Source: Pyrocephalus nanus
Lineage: Eukaryota > Chordata > Aves > Passeriformes > Tyrannidae
Assembly (NCBI GenBank): GCA_038380795.1
Contig: CM076266.1
Span: forward strand, 46,460,425-46,524,424
DNA: 64,000 nucleotides
Direction of reading: 5' to 3'
Shown: positions 13,001-26,000 of the stretch, in pieces
Layout of the letters: every line of letters begins with the position of its first letter
How positions within the stretch are numbered: position 1 is the first letter of the stretch
The notes under the pieces: model-generated
What the model saw: only the letters and a program-made list of their open reading frames with translations
What the model was told of the DNA's origin: nothing
Databases searched by the model: none
Position numbers and translations under genes: made by a program

Positions 13001-16000
13001 GGCTGTTCCCAGAGCAGAGCTGTGGACACTGAAACTGCTGAAAATGTTCCTACCAAAGCCAGTGGTCTTGCATCAGATCCATAACCTCCATGAATAAGAG
13101 CAGACCATTTACAGCTGCAAACGTTATCACTTCTAACACCTAAAATTTCATTTGTACCAGTCTTTGCCGCAAACTTCCTGATGTGGTTCAGTGGGGAAGA
13201 CCTCTCTGCACCACCATTCCTTACTGTAAGGCTCTCAAATACCTGGTCCCACACAAGGACATGTGAGTACGAGGTGGCTCAGCCAGTTCGGTTCACCAAA
13301 CAAGCTCTGCAAAACCTCTGCTGCTGCATCAGTACCCTCCAGCAGGAAGCATTTACCTTGAAACCCTTTCCAAGAGGTCTGAAAATCAACAGTTAAGCAG
13401 GCCAGCATTAGAGACATCTTTTGCACTAGCATGTGAGCTGGTTTTTAAAGTGATTCAGCTTTCACCCTGCATCAAAGGTACATCAATCCTCTGTGGTTGC
13501 ACTTGGAGTAAATCAGTCTGCTGAGAAATTCAACCTTCCCTCTGCTATTAGTTTAGCTATAAAAAGTGAAAATTAAAATTAAAATTAAATAAGTTATAAC
13601 ATGCAGGGAAAGGCAGATTTCCTTCACTAATTGTTCGATATTTTTACCTAAAAGCCAATTAAAATCTTGCCACTGACTCAGTGAATAGCCAGCATCTCAT
13701 AAATACATATCCAAGAGGAAGAAATAGAATGTGCACTAATAATTCAACAAGAATAAAGTCCAAAGAGCTGAAAAATTTCTTCATAAATCCTACTTTCAAT
13801 ATGTTACATTATTAATTTATTTTTAAGGGAGAAGTAGGTCCCAATAGCTCTTGCTGGACAGTTAGTTAAAAAAAGCATAATAAAACACTGGAAGAATGGA
13901 AATTTTAGTTATTCTTTTTAAGATGTATAACTTTGCATTTGCATATCAGGTAATTTTTTAATAAGACACATTTCTGAAAATTCTTTACATGTTGCTAAGA
14001 CTTCAGTTCATGCCCTTTCCAGCTACCTAAAACTTCTGCTCCCTCCAACTCCTACCAGCTGCTGGGCAATTATATAAAATGTTACCACAGATAAGGTTCA
14101 GCCAAATCAAGCAGTGAATTTTTATCACTCTCTTTTAGTTCTCTAAGAGCCAAATGGATTCAAGATCAACAAAATATAAAGTATCTTTCTTAATGGATAA
14201 ACTGAACGGGGAGAAGGCTTTTTAGGGTGGCAGGATCTTTTCAGTGATGAGTTGTATAACAGCAATCCATCCAACACACAGAGAACACAAAACTCTGTAC
14301 TCATTTCTGATGTGATCAGAGCTATTTTTCATGATAAGGTGAGTAGCATCTTTTTTTTTCCTAAACAACTCTTTTGCCATTTGAAATAGCATGCTGCTTG
14401 TAGTTTTGAAGTATTTTTGATGGATGCTTTCCTCTGTTCATTCTCCTTCAATCCCAGTGTAAAATTCTCCACAGAAAGTATCCTGTAACTCAAAAGAAAC
14501 AATCTGTGTCCTTCTTTCTGTGGTCAATATGAGAAGCCCATTGTCCTCTTCACCTTCTTCAATGTAACTGCATTAACCACTCTTGTAAATCAAAGAATTT
14601 CACTAAGCACAGCAGTGTTGGTATCACAAAGCTTCTATGGGGCCATTTGTGCCCACCACTTGCATAAGCCCTACTTAGATCAGAGCATGCCTTACTACCA
14701 GCACTGGCTGTCTTAAAACCAACAGTCTTTAAAGACGCTTCATTCCTATTATGGAATTTTGGCTTTTGTAAGTGTTGTTTTAAACAAGGTACAAAAATTG
14801 AACAAAATACAAGCTACTATGGGGAATGAAAGGAAAACTGTTGGATTTACTAGAAAAGGGACTGTGGATGTTAAGATGTCTACCCTCACCTCCAACGCCC
14901 TTAAAGTCTCATTATACACTGAAGTTTTTCATATCAAATAGCAATTTTCTGTTATTAATTTAGGCTCTGATGTGCATTATCTAGGTGCATACATGAGTAG
15001 ACAAATGGAAAACAAGTACTCTGACTAGTTTCACTGAACTAACAACTTTCATCAAACGCGTTGATAAAAGTAACTGCAGTATTTAAAATTTTAAATTGCA
15101 GTATTTGAAATAAATTTTAAGCAACTTGGTTATTGACTGGAAAGCAGGCACATGTGTACTAGCAGTCAAGGAGGGAAACAAACTGTTGTCAACACCCAAA
15201 CATTGTTTTTGGTATGAAAACGAAATAGATTTAGTGATGTAATTACTGACTACTGTACATCTGATGGAAATGCGACAGAATACATCCTTATGTGCTTAAC
15301 TCTGGAGATGGATTAGATTTGTACAGACTTTGAACTTTAAAAAGAAAAAAGCTTAAGCAATGTGTAAATGGCAGTATCAGAGACTGATACTGCTTCAAGC
15401 TTCCTGCATGCACATCCCATCTGCTTCCCACTTGGATGCTGTGGCAGGACTGAGGTACAGAGCAGGCCAAAAGGGAGCTGCCATTCTCTCCAACCACACC
15501 CTTGAAGCATCAAAAATTTGGACTCATGAACCTCAGCCTTTGCAGTCTGTATGTTATCTCTGCTCTTCAGTCCTGTTTGGATTAAGTGCTTGAGGCTAAA
15601 GGATGTTCCTACAGCACAAGCAACAAAGGTTGGGGGTACCAGAGGAAGATGCAGGAAAGCAACCATAAGTGTTTCTCACACAGGAGAAATTTTAATAGAA
15701 ATGAGCAACCTGCAACCTACAATCCATTCAAAGAATTGGGAAGAGAGATACAGGACAAAGAAAGAGGCTGCTCCCCAAATTGCTCCCCCATCCTGTAAGG
15801 ATCCAGGGGCACAGCTTTGGCAAACAGCATGTTGTTACATATCGAGACAGATGGAAATGTGCTTACTTGTCAAAGCTGTTATCCCTCAAGAGCAAAGAAA
15901 TTATGTTTTCTTGAACACGCTGTGGGTAACAGACAGGGAAAGGTCCAGAAATAGAACAAAACTAATAATATAAAACTAGGTTTGGAAGATGAAATGAAAG

Positions 16001-16732
16001 CTGTCTTCTGCACAGAAAATGATGTGTTTTTTCTTAACAGAGAAAAATCTTCCTTTAGTCCCAATAGTATATGCTACAATAGACAAGCACTGTCCTACTG
16101 AAGACTTAACCTATTAGAAATAAATTGCTAATGTTTGTCATGCAGTATTATCAACAGGATAATTTCTGTGATTGAAGCTGAAGGCATTTACAAATTCTGG
16201 TCTATACCAAATACTGGGTAATATAGGATACCGACCTTTTAGAGAACCTTTGAATTCTAAGTACAGCACAACCCACTTATGAAAGGTTTTTAAAAATTTT
16301 AGATATTAACAATGATCTGATTCCTTCAAAATTAATTTAATAGTGAGCTACATCTTTTACTTTTAAGCACATTTCACAATAAAGCTCAAGAAAACCAATG
16401 TCACCAGCAGTATGTTTTACTAATACTGCTCATTTCTTTCCATCAAAACAAACTGACTCTAGTACCATACTTCTGTCTACTGAATTCAAGCCAGAAAATA
16501 AATTATAATTGCATCTTTTCCATTAAGGAAGAGGATGATACGCAAAGAGGAAGATTTTTTGCCCTACAGGTGCCAAAATAAAAAAACAAAACAAACCTAA
16601 CGACTTTATATTTTAAAAATGTCACTTTACTTTTACCAAAATCTTTGTCTTCACCTTCCATTAGGAGAAAAAAAATAAAGGAGAAAAAATACTGCAATTA
16701 ACATACAAGTGTTGTGATTATTCCATTTTACA

Positions 16733-16738
16733 TTTATT
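16733..16738 (-). terminator. SDHAF3: Candidate poly(A) signal of SDHAF3
   Basis: The + strand reads tttatt, so the minus strand has the canonical hexamer AATAAA, 139 bases past the SDHAF3 stop. It is the first canonical hexamer after the stop. The sequence just beyond is only weakly GU-rich, so a longer 3' UTR using a later signal is possible. Confidence 0.45.
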
Positions 16739-16876
16739 CTTGCACAAAAAGCCAAATAGCCAGACAAATTATGGCATCAGCAGCGCCCATTATTTCACAG
16801 AAACCACATTCAACTCCAATGGGAAGAGGAAGTTTCAAAATGCTTCCATATGCATTAAAACAATTTTAAAAATCTT

Positions 16877-17080
16877 TTAGTTTTTGTATTTTGAGTCTTT
16901 TGAAATGGTAATTTTTTTATTAGGTTTGGTTGCCTCATCCATCAGTTCCTTCAGCTGCCCAATCTGTTCATCACGGAAGTCATTAAGTTTTTCTTCTGTG
17001 AGCTGGATTCCATAGACAGTCTTTTCTCTCAAGTTTTGTTTGTCCTCATTGATTTGTTGCTGTATCAATGCTGCATAGTT
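16877..17080 (-). CDS. SDHAF3: SDHAF3 exon 2 (coding part), residues 59-125 and stop
   Basis: This exon completes SDHAF3. Its 204 bases encode 67 residues plus TAA, so the joined protein has 125 residues, the same as the vertebrate family. It starts with NYAALIQQQ, which follows the exon 1 end EWE as in other vertebrate SDHAF3 proteins. The diagnostic C-terminal block [15 protein letters not shown] is at residues 87-101, followed by [10 protein letters not shown] at 102-111. The acceptor is a good one: a pyrimidine tract reading ttccttcctctttag, then AAC. Exon 1 ends between codons and exon 2 starts between codons, so this is a phase 0 junction. There is no frameshift or internal stop, so the gene looks intact. 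A candidate AATAAA lies 139 bases past the stop. Confidence 0.95.
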   Translation of the reverse strand, partial: NYAALIQQQINEDKQNLREKTVYGIQLTEEKLNDFRDEQIGQLKELMDEATKPNKKITISKDSKYKN

Positions 17081-20000
17081 CTAAAGAGGAAGGAATATAA
17101 AGGTTACAAAACTGACAAATGCAGGGTTCATGTCAATTTTTTTTCTACAGCAGTTTACTGCAATAACATACTCTTACACAATCTCCTACAGCAGTCTATT
17201 AATCAATACCAAATGACAAATTACGCTTTTCATAAGGAAGAAAAGTTATTAAAACATTTCTACATTAAAACATCTACCATCAATTTAATGTCACTAGTTT
17301 AAAATGCATACTATATATGTACAGATTAATTTAATTATGTCCTATTGTATACTACTTTTGAAAACAAACCCTAATTTAATTACAGGTCAAATATAACGAC
17401 TAAAATAATGTTTCCTATCTAGCAGGATATCAATAGGATTCACTTTGTAAACTGACACATCTGGAAAAGTATTAATCTTGAAATGTATTAGAAAAAGCAA
17501 TCTATAATTAAACAACTGTCCTGAAGCCTTTTTGCCTAACCACTTTTCTAGAACTGATAAGGTCACTTGCATCCAGCCCTGGACTGCTCCAAAGGCAGCA
17601 GGAATTCAGTAACTATGAGACTTCTGTCATTCTGCCAGCTTTTAGAAGAAATTAGTTTAAAAAATTAATAGTTAGGTGAGGATAAGAAGGAGCTTAAATA
17701 TACTTCTGTATTGCATACTCACTCCCCAAAGGAAAAAAAGAAAATGATAACCTCCCTTTCTGCAGGGTTTTGAACATATATAAATTTGTTCAGACTTACT
17801 TACAATCCTGTTGTAACAGAAAGCATTTTTACCTAGATTAACAGCACTTATGTCAGTGGACAGGCAACAGGGTCAGTGTGTGTTACATCAATACCAGGCT
17901 GAGGACCATTAAAAAATCAAAACTTTCTCAAGAGCAGAAATGGAAGTGGCCGATGGATCACACCAGTAATGTGGGCATAGTTGGAAAATTGCTTTCTCAC
18001 CACTTCAGAGCAATCTTTGACCATTATGATTTTTCTAAATTACAACGCTCAAGGTTCTGCAAGGACAGCAGTTCTGCAAATTTAATTCAGCTGGCAGTGC
18101 TCCCACTGACACCGCTGTGTCCAAGGCCCATCAGCATGGATGCTGTGAGCTTCCCAGCTCCCTCTGCCCAGCACCAGCCCCGCTGCAGCAGCTCTCAAAG
18201 AGGTTGTAGTGAGTGAATTCGTCAAAAGCCTCATGGTGTGTGTACTTACAGAAGTCAGTGAACCTACTCAGATGCTTAAAAGGTAAGCACACATTTAAAG
18301 ACCAGGTTAGAAGGGAGCATAAGCGTCCATTTTTCTTAAAAAGAACTTAAAAAAAAGCTCCAAAATTAAGAAATTTTCAATTGGAAAAAATACAGGCTTC
18401 TATCCTACTTCAGTAAGGTATCCTTTAAAGCACCTTTAGAGTTGGAAGCACAACTCTGCATAAAGTATAAGAAACTGAATTAAAAAAAAAAAAAACAAAA
18501 CATTTTCTGAATACTAAGAATGAGGACTGTTACATGGCAACATCTTTTTTTTAAATAAAGGATTAAATATCAGAAGCATTCAAAAGCACAGCATTATAGC
18601 AATGAGATATAAGCATTAGTTGAATTCTCAATCTTCAACTAAGAGAAAACTCATTACTGCATACTGAATTGTTAATCCAATGAATTATTAATCCAATTAC
18701 CAGCAGAGTAGCTGAAACCACTACTTCAACTGTCTGTCTAATAATTCCAGAGAAGTGGGTGAGAAGGAAGAATGATATTCATGAGCATGTGATAAATTTC
18801 AAAATGACATCATTTACCAACATAAATAAACTACACTGTTAATGAAAATGAACCATGTCAAGCCTCACTGAACTCAGCAGGATCTTATCACTCCTGCAGC
18901 AAAGCATAATTCATGGCTATTTAAAGAAAATAGATAGCTAAAACAAACCAGGGCAAGCAAAAGTACATATTTTTATTAATAGGGACTCTGAACAAATGCA
19001 ATTCTTTGAGATTCTTCCCAACTTCACCTCTCCTGCTTTGACATTAAATATGCATTTAGGAACACTAATGCCGCAGTTAATCCCCACAGTAAACCTACAC
19101 TTCAGTGGTATTACTCCTTGGTAGAGTTGGTGTAAGGTTCAGAAGGAACTAGTTTTCTTTCTGATGATTGAACAATCAAGTAGTAACACAAAGATAAAAT
19201 ATTATAATGGGTTAAGTCTTCAACTTTGTGATTTACAGAATTTCTTATCAAGGCAGATGGACAAATGTGATCTGTAAAGCTATCTGCAGACCAGTAACAC
19301 ACCAATGGTGACAAAACAACTATTCCAGCTCATTCTGTCTTCACATTTCTGCACAGAACAATCCAGTCAGTACTGACTCTGGACTCCAAGAAAAAAAAAA
19401 CACACCTACACTCATTATACCAAACAACAACATTCACAGCATATAATAAACCATACTGAAAGCAAGCAATGTGAAGCTCTTCACACCTTATCAACAGATC
19501 TGACTAAATATATAAACTCCAAGAACCTCTCCATGTGATGTCCTGTGCAGGTTCCAGGCGGGAGAAAAGTCCTTCCCACTGCTAATGAACAACTACCCAG
19601 CCTGGGGCTACTGCTACAGGCATGGGCTATGGTACCCAGAAATAACTGAAGTCCATTTAAAGTGTGGTTATACTTTTACAAACTTTGTTGACAAGATCAT
19701 CTTTTCCAAAAACATCAAATTAATTACTGGCAAAGAGTCTGCAATTTATTTTTTTCCATCTAACATCAAAGCATCACACTTCACAGAGCACCAGCGTTAA
19801 AGAATCCAGATCTTGAAAGTGGTGGTTCTCAACAAAGCTGCGACACCCACTCGCAGACGCTCTGCATCCAGACACAGAGCAATGGACTGTACCCCCCCCA
19901 TTCCCTGATGTCAGGTGTTCCCTTCTCAGCACTCCAACGTGCTCCCATCTGGACTGTTACCGCTGGCTCTTTTCCCCTACTCGTTTTCTAGCTGAACAAA

Positions 20001-23000
20001 TGTTTTGTACATGCCAGAAAACCTCAACAGTGGTAGTTTCACATCAATTTGCAATGTGAACGGAAATTTAAAATTGGACCCTGGAAACATGCTGGGTTTT
20101 GGTTGGCTTACTTTACCAAAAGTCAGTGATGCACCAAAGAAAACATGTTTCAGCCTTTACAAAAGTGCTGAAAAAAAAATCAACTACATGGCATATTTCA
20201 TTTTCTCTTTCTGTGTTTCTAGCTGAGGAACAAACAAAGCCTGGAATATTTAACTCTTTCACACTTCATGGCTACCTCAGAAATTCATACTGTTATTATG
20301 TGATCAGTGATTTGTGGAAAGCTACTACATGATTTGATGATACACAGTAATTTAAGATTGGGTTCTATACAGAAAATGTGCCACTTTTCTAACTGCACAT
20401 GAACTTTAATATGCTGAACTCCAAAGTTCTGAAATAGGTTTAAAAGCATAATGAAAAAAAAAAAGTGGGGGGAAGTTAACATTTTTACTTCCAGTAATAT
20501 AACTGGCCACAAAATATGATGACCACAGTCCCTCTCAGGTAATAAGGAGCAGCATGTTCACGTATGGTCTAGTTTTCACTAGAACTTAATAGTTATAGAA
20601 CTTAACTATTTTCCAGTGTCATCTTCCCTACCAGCAGAACTGCAACAAACACTTGCTTAGCTTTTCCAAACAAGGAAAATTATTTTCCTTCTGCTTTTCA
20701 CTTTATGTTACATATAACTGCATCTTCCAAATATAACACTTTTGTCAATCATGACACAAATCCTGAGCAGATTTTTCAAGGGCATCTCATTCCAATTATG
20801 GTTCCCACTGTGCTCACAAAACCAGAAACAGGAGACACAGAATGGAACACCAGTAAATCTGCACCCTCACAGAGCCAGGCTCAGCGTACACAAGGACGGC
20901 AGAGGGACATAAGTGCTCTTCTTTGCACGGAGGGTCAAATACAGTACGTCAGTCACGGACAACTTCTGCATCTTAGGGTTTTTTAGGTTGGTTGTTTGCC
21001 TCTTTGTAAGTAGCTCTCACTGCAATGATCCTCTGCATGCACCAGGTGTAGACTTTCTGAGCACGCACATGAAAAAAAAACAAACAACAAAGCCCCCACC
21101 ATCTGAATGGTAGAAGCCTTTGCCCCTTGTATATACGATTTCCACCGGAAACACAGAAAATCAGAATCAAGTTCAAGTCTAGACAACCTCTCCTAACCAT
21201 TTACCATCAAAAAATGGCTGATTTATCCAGTACTAAATCCCAGCATGTTGGCCATCCATGTCACAGACACACTCTCCATCTTAAAGGAGGTCCAAGGTAA
21301 CAGTGAGAGGTGCAGACTGGCCATGTCCCTGCACTGCCATCACTATGTGTAACCACAGACATACCCCAAAATTCTCCATATGAACAATGCAGAGAGGCAG
21401 ATCCCTCACGTGGATGGTCTCCTTAGAAATGCTAGTTCTGCCACAGATCACAATGGCATCTACAGCATGCAAGCTGAGCCCAACCATTAGGCTCTCTTAA
21501 AATCCTATGATGTGATAAAATACTTAAACCTCTAAGTGATTGATACGAAAAATAATACAGTAAATATTTGTTGTAATCAATAATCACAGGGGTTTTTGTT
21601 TACATTCACTAACTGAAGTCAATATATACTTTTTCTCTGCTGTCTGATTCATAAGCATTCACGGAAGGCACAAATTCATTAAATGGGCAAGGGGATGAGT
21701 GACATTTGAGGTTTTTAAATACCACACATTACAGAAAGGGCATCAGCCTTGTCATTTTCAAAGTTTTCAAAGGATTAAATAGAAAAATAAAAGCAAAAAA
21801 TCACACAACCAAAAGCCCCATTCCATGATTGCCAGATATAGACTCTTACCTAGTCCAGTCCACACTGACAGATGTTTATCTCATATGCAAATAAAAAATG
21901 TGGGTAGACATTTATGATTTAATCATAAGATTAAATGAGTTAAGAGCCCATTTTGGCCATTTTTACTGGAAAGAACAGTAATCATAATTTCTATTTTCTT
22001 GGCATCCTGCTCAACATGCACAATTCTATATTTTAGAAAAACACTCCAAAAATCTCTGTAAGATATATTTACATAGAAAAAGTCAGAACAGATAAATCTG
22101 TTCACAGTAACTATCTGTACAATTCACTTTTTTGCCAGATTTTCTCTTAAAAAAAAAGGTCTACAATTTTTAACTCCCTTCAGCATCTGAAGTATAAAGC
22201 TGAAGAATTCACACATTCCAAAACAACTATATCCACCTGCAGCCATAGAACTGATAAACAACAGTACTGGGGCCGGATCAGAAAACGCTACTCTGAGACA
22301 TGTTAAACAATCAGGGCAAAGTTGGGCACAAGAAAAATGCTATCAGATTATTTGAAATTTATTTTTCTCAGGGTGACATTAAAACAAAAAAAAAAATAGC
22401 ATGGCCTGACAGGTCACCCTCATTGCTCCCTGGAGGTTAATTTCCCATTGCAGTATTTCAAATTCTTCAGCTGCTACTCAGAGCAAAATCAAACACACGC
22501 TGCCAGGATGGCAGCAGGAAGAAACAGCTGTGAATGCACAGCACAGCAACCTGCAACCTGTCCTTATTATTGTGTAGAGATATTTTGAATTAATTATTTG
22601 ATATTATTTCAGACAGAATTCTGCAAATTATTTACTATATATTTTATAGGAAAACTGTTTTGATGTTAAGCTAATTGAGCAGTAGCAAAAGATAAATTAT
22701 TACGTAAGTGATTTTTAAATGGGAGCTATGCCCCGTGAAATTCCAAAGCTTCTTCATACATTTTATCTGAAGCTGTAAATACAGTTAGAAATGCAATAAA
22801 AAAACAGGAAAAATCTACCACACAAGCTGAGCTTAATACATCACTACAGTGAATATTTTCATACACTCAAGTACCCATTAAGCCATAGCAACCTACATTT
22901 CACCCTATAAGACCACTTAAAATAGCCCATAAACATTTTAGAAATTACATAAAATACAATTACTGCCAAATAAGTTAACTGGTTTGAATAAACAGCTATG

Positions 23001-26000
23001 TATCCTCTAACAGGAACAATGAACCATCAGTTTTGAAATTGAAATTTCAAACCACTTTTAGTTTTGTAAAGAACACAGCATGATCATTTTAAAAAAAGTG
23101 AATGTACTATAAAGAGTGCTGAGTAAGGCTTCCCCTGCTTTTGAAGATACCCATCAAATGGTATCTGAATGATACCAGGTAATCACATATGGTGGCATTA
23201 TCACAGCTGTTTTTTTGGAAAATTAAAATACCAATTGCTGGGAAAAGGGCAACAGGAGGAAGACGGGAATTTCATTCTGAGGTATCCAGCACAGCAGAGA
23301 ATCTGAGGGGAATAAAGATGACCACCTTCTACTGCAAGTCTTGACAGAAGGTGAAAAAACCAGCTTCCTCTTCAGGCATTTAAATGACCTCAGCATCCAT
23401 CTTATGCGGAATAGCAAACCAGGCAGATACAAGGAAAACCAGGGACAAGCTTGTTTATTATAGAAACAAATGTTTTTCCTCATGTTTTGTTCTAGCATCT
23501 CCTTCATTAACATCACCACACACATTCCATCAACAACATCTTGAATATCTAAGAGTGGCAGAGCTGTGCAAAGTAAAACAAAGCGTTCTATTTTCAAAAC
23601 CAGAAAGGTCTTCCCAGCACAGACTTGTTAAAGAAAGTCATGGAACAGCCCTTCAGCAGGGTAGCTTGGGTAAGGTAGCCATTGCTGCCAAATCAGAGAC
23701 CTGAGAGAGTGCTGCAACCCACAAAGGCTGCAAACACGGAGGTAAGCAAGCAAATGCTCTTCATGTCCTGTGTTCACCACTGCTTATCCTGAGGTATTGC
23801 TTAAGTAATGTTCCAGTCCTCCTTAGATCCACAAACAAACTTTTGTTTTTCAAATTAAACCTACTGTAAACACAAGCTCTTTGGCCTGAGTGAAGCACCA
23901 GGGTGGCTAATGGACAGATACAGTGGCTATGCTATAGGCTACAGACATAATTAGCTCTCCTGTGAATGATTTACCTATATCTCATGAGAGCAATCTGGTT
24001 TTAGATGATGCTGTTCTGAGATTTTTTTACCATCTACAGCTCTTAGTTGTAAAGAATGAGACGCCTTAAACAAGCTACAAAATCTGTCATTTCTGTTACA
24101 TTTCAAACTTCAGCCACCCTTGATACTGTTCATTAATAGCAGAAGGGTTCTGTTAAGCAGAAATTAGGATACAACATATTAAGTGCCTGTTTTATTCGTA
24201 TACATTTTATTCACAAGCCAAAACACTTAAAAACCAGACTGAGTAGCTTTAAGTCATAAGAGCGGTCGTAAGAAAACTAAGAAAAAAAAATCTATAAATA
24301 AGAATCAGAAAGGGTATCAGAAAGAGTATTTTTATTAATGCTGAAACATTATTCATGCTTACTTAAAAAAGTACTCTTCTCAGAAATTAAAGGAAAGTAC
24401 GTTTTCATATAAAATTTTTAGAATTTCAGAATTTTAAATATTTTTTTCCTAATCTAGCAATAGTTAAAGTTCCATTCCTGACAATATGAGTTCCCTGTGC
24501 ACTACTACTTTTCGAGCAGGGCAGTTGAGGAATACCCAAAGGGAAAAAAAAAATCCCCAAACAGCACTAAATCAGAGTTGATAACTCACAGCCACTGTTC
24601 CTGCCCCTCTGCTGAGGCAGCCACTACAGTGGTACTCCAGAAAAGGCAGGAAAAACAGCGACAGTAGAGCAGCACACAGAGTTCATTTAAGCAAACGCAG
24701 AGCAAGAAGGTACAAAAATGACACTGTTTGCCAAATGCCAAACTGGTTCCTCAAGTATCCTTTAAGATTATTAGTATGGAGAACCCACCTCACTACAGGA
24801 TGCATCTCCAAACTCCAAAGAAAAACAACACAGGTGAAATAAATTCCTCTCTTTTCTAAAAAATCTAAACAATTGCAATTAATAAGGAGCTCCAAAACAT
24901 GTTGTGTGAAGAGCAGCTTGGATAAGCTGTTTTGTATTTCAGTCCATTATTAGATGGAAGAGCCATCTTTGCAGAGGCCACTTCAAGCCACAGGAACAGT
25001 CTTGCACTTTCAGTGGGACTGCCTTCACCTATGTGTCATGTGTGTAAGTGCAGCTAGACATGTAGGTTGTCTTTGTGCTGAGAACTGGAGAGAGAACTTC
25101 TGTCTTAAACATGATGTGATGACTGGATACACTGTCCTCCAGAGACATGGGTCTCATCACTGTGAAAGCAACTACATCTCTCTCTGTGTCCCTGGCTGTA
25201 GATGACTGTCTTCAGTAACTTCCTTGCTTATGGTAAAAGGAAAGTGTTCATTAGTTATTTTGTTTTGTGCTTTTTTAATTACACAAGGCAACAAAAATAC
25301 CATTTCTCCTTGAGTGAATCTACAATCTTGCCCTTGGAGTTTTTTCTTTTCCTAACGCTGCTGAAATCAGACTCACCAATATCCTGAAGTGAAACACATG
25401 ACAAAAACAGAAGTTGTAGTTTTCCTCTTTATCCTTAGAAATAACTATGCCTTACATATATTTTAATTTCTGGGGATGGCAGACCCTGTCACCATTTCTA
25501 ACAATGCACAGAGGTAAAACAGATTTATCCCAAGAACGTCACTGGATCATAAAGAAAGGGAACAACCAGAAAACTTCAGTTTACTAAAAGTTAATCCGAA
25601 AGGAAAACAGGAGAACTTTAACAATATCATGTTTTCCCCAGGATATTCAGGAAGGAATGTGTGATTATCAACCAAATTTCAGGGAACAGATCACAGTAAC
25701 ACAATGCACACAGTGTAACTATACAGAACTGTTACCATAAGGGGTTTGGGTTTTTTTTTGGTTGCTTGCTCATTCCCAGTTTGGTAGAAGAGAATGAAAA
25801 ATTGTTAAGCTAAAACGGAGCCAGGGAATATAATTATGTAATATTTAGTAATCAGCATGGAGAATTATTATTTGATCAGGAAGGTATAAAATGGACTGCT
25901 TTTTTTTTTGAACACAGTTAACTAATATTATTAAACTGGAAGAAATGACATTTATTTAGAGGAATGTGAAAAAAGCTCAAGGACTAACTCAGCTTTGTTT

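Larger units (their letters stand above)
6373..16732. other. 3' flank of SDHAF3, CR1 copies and no gene
   Basis: It contains the CR1 copies at 8.3 and 9.9 kb and A-rich runs at 7.3 and 9.0 kb. A locally GC-richer piece (about 10,710-10,990) has open frames on both strands that match nothing I know (the longest, 10796-11275 +, is 159 codons). From 12 to 16.7 kb the sequence is AT-rich and unremarkable. An extended SDHAF3 3' UTR could reach into the last part, but nothing shows it. Confidence 0.55.
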
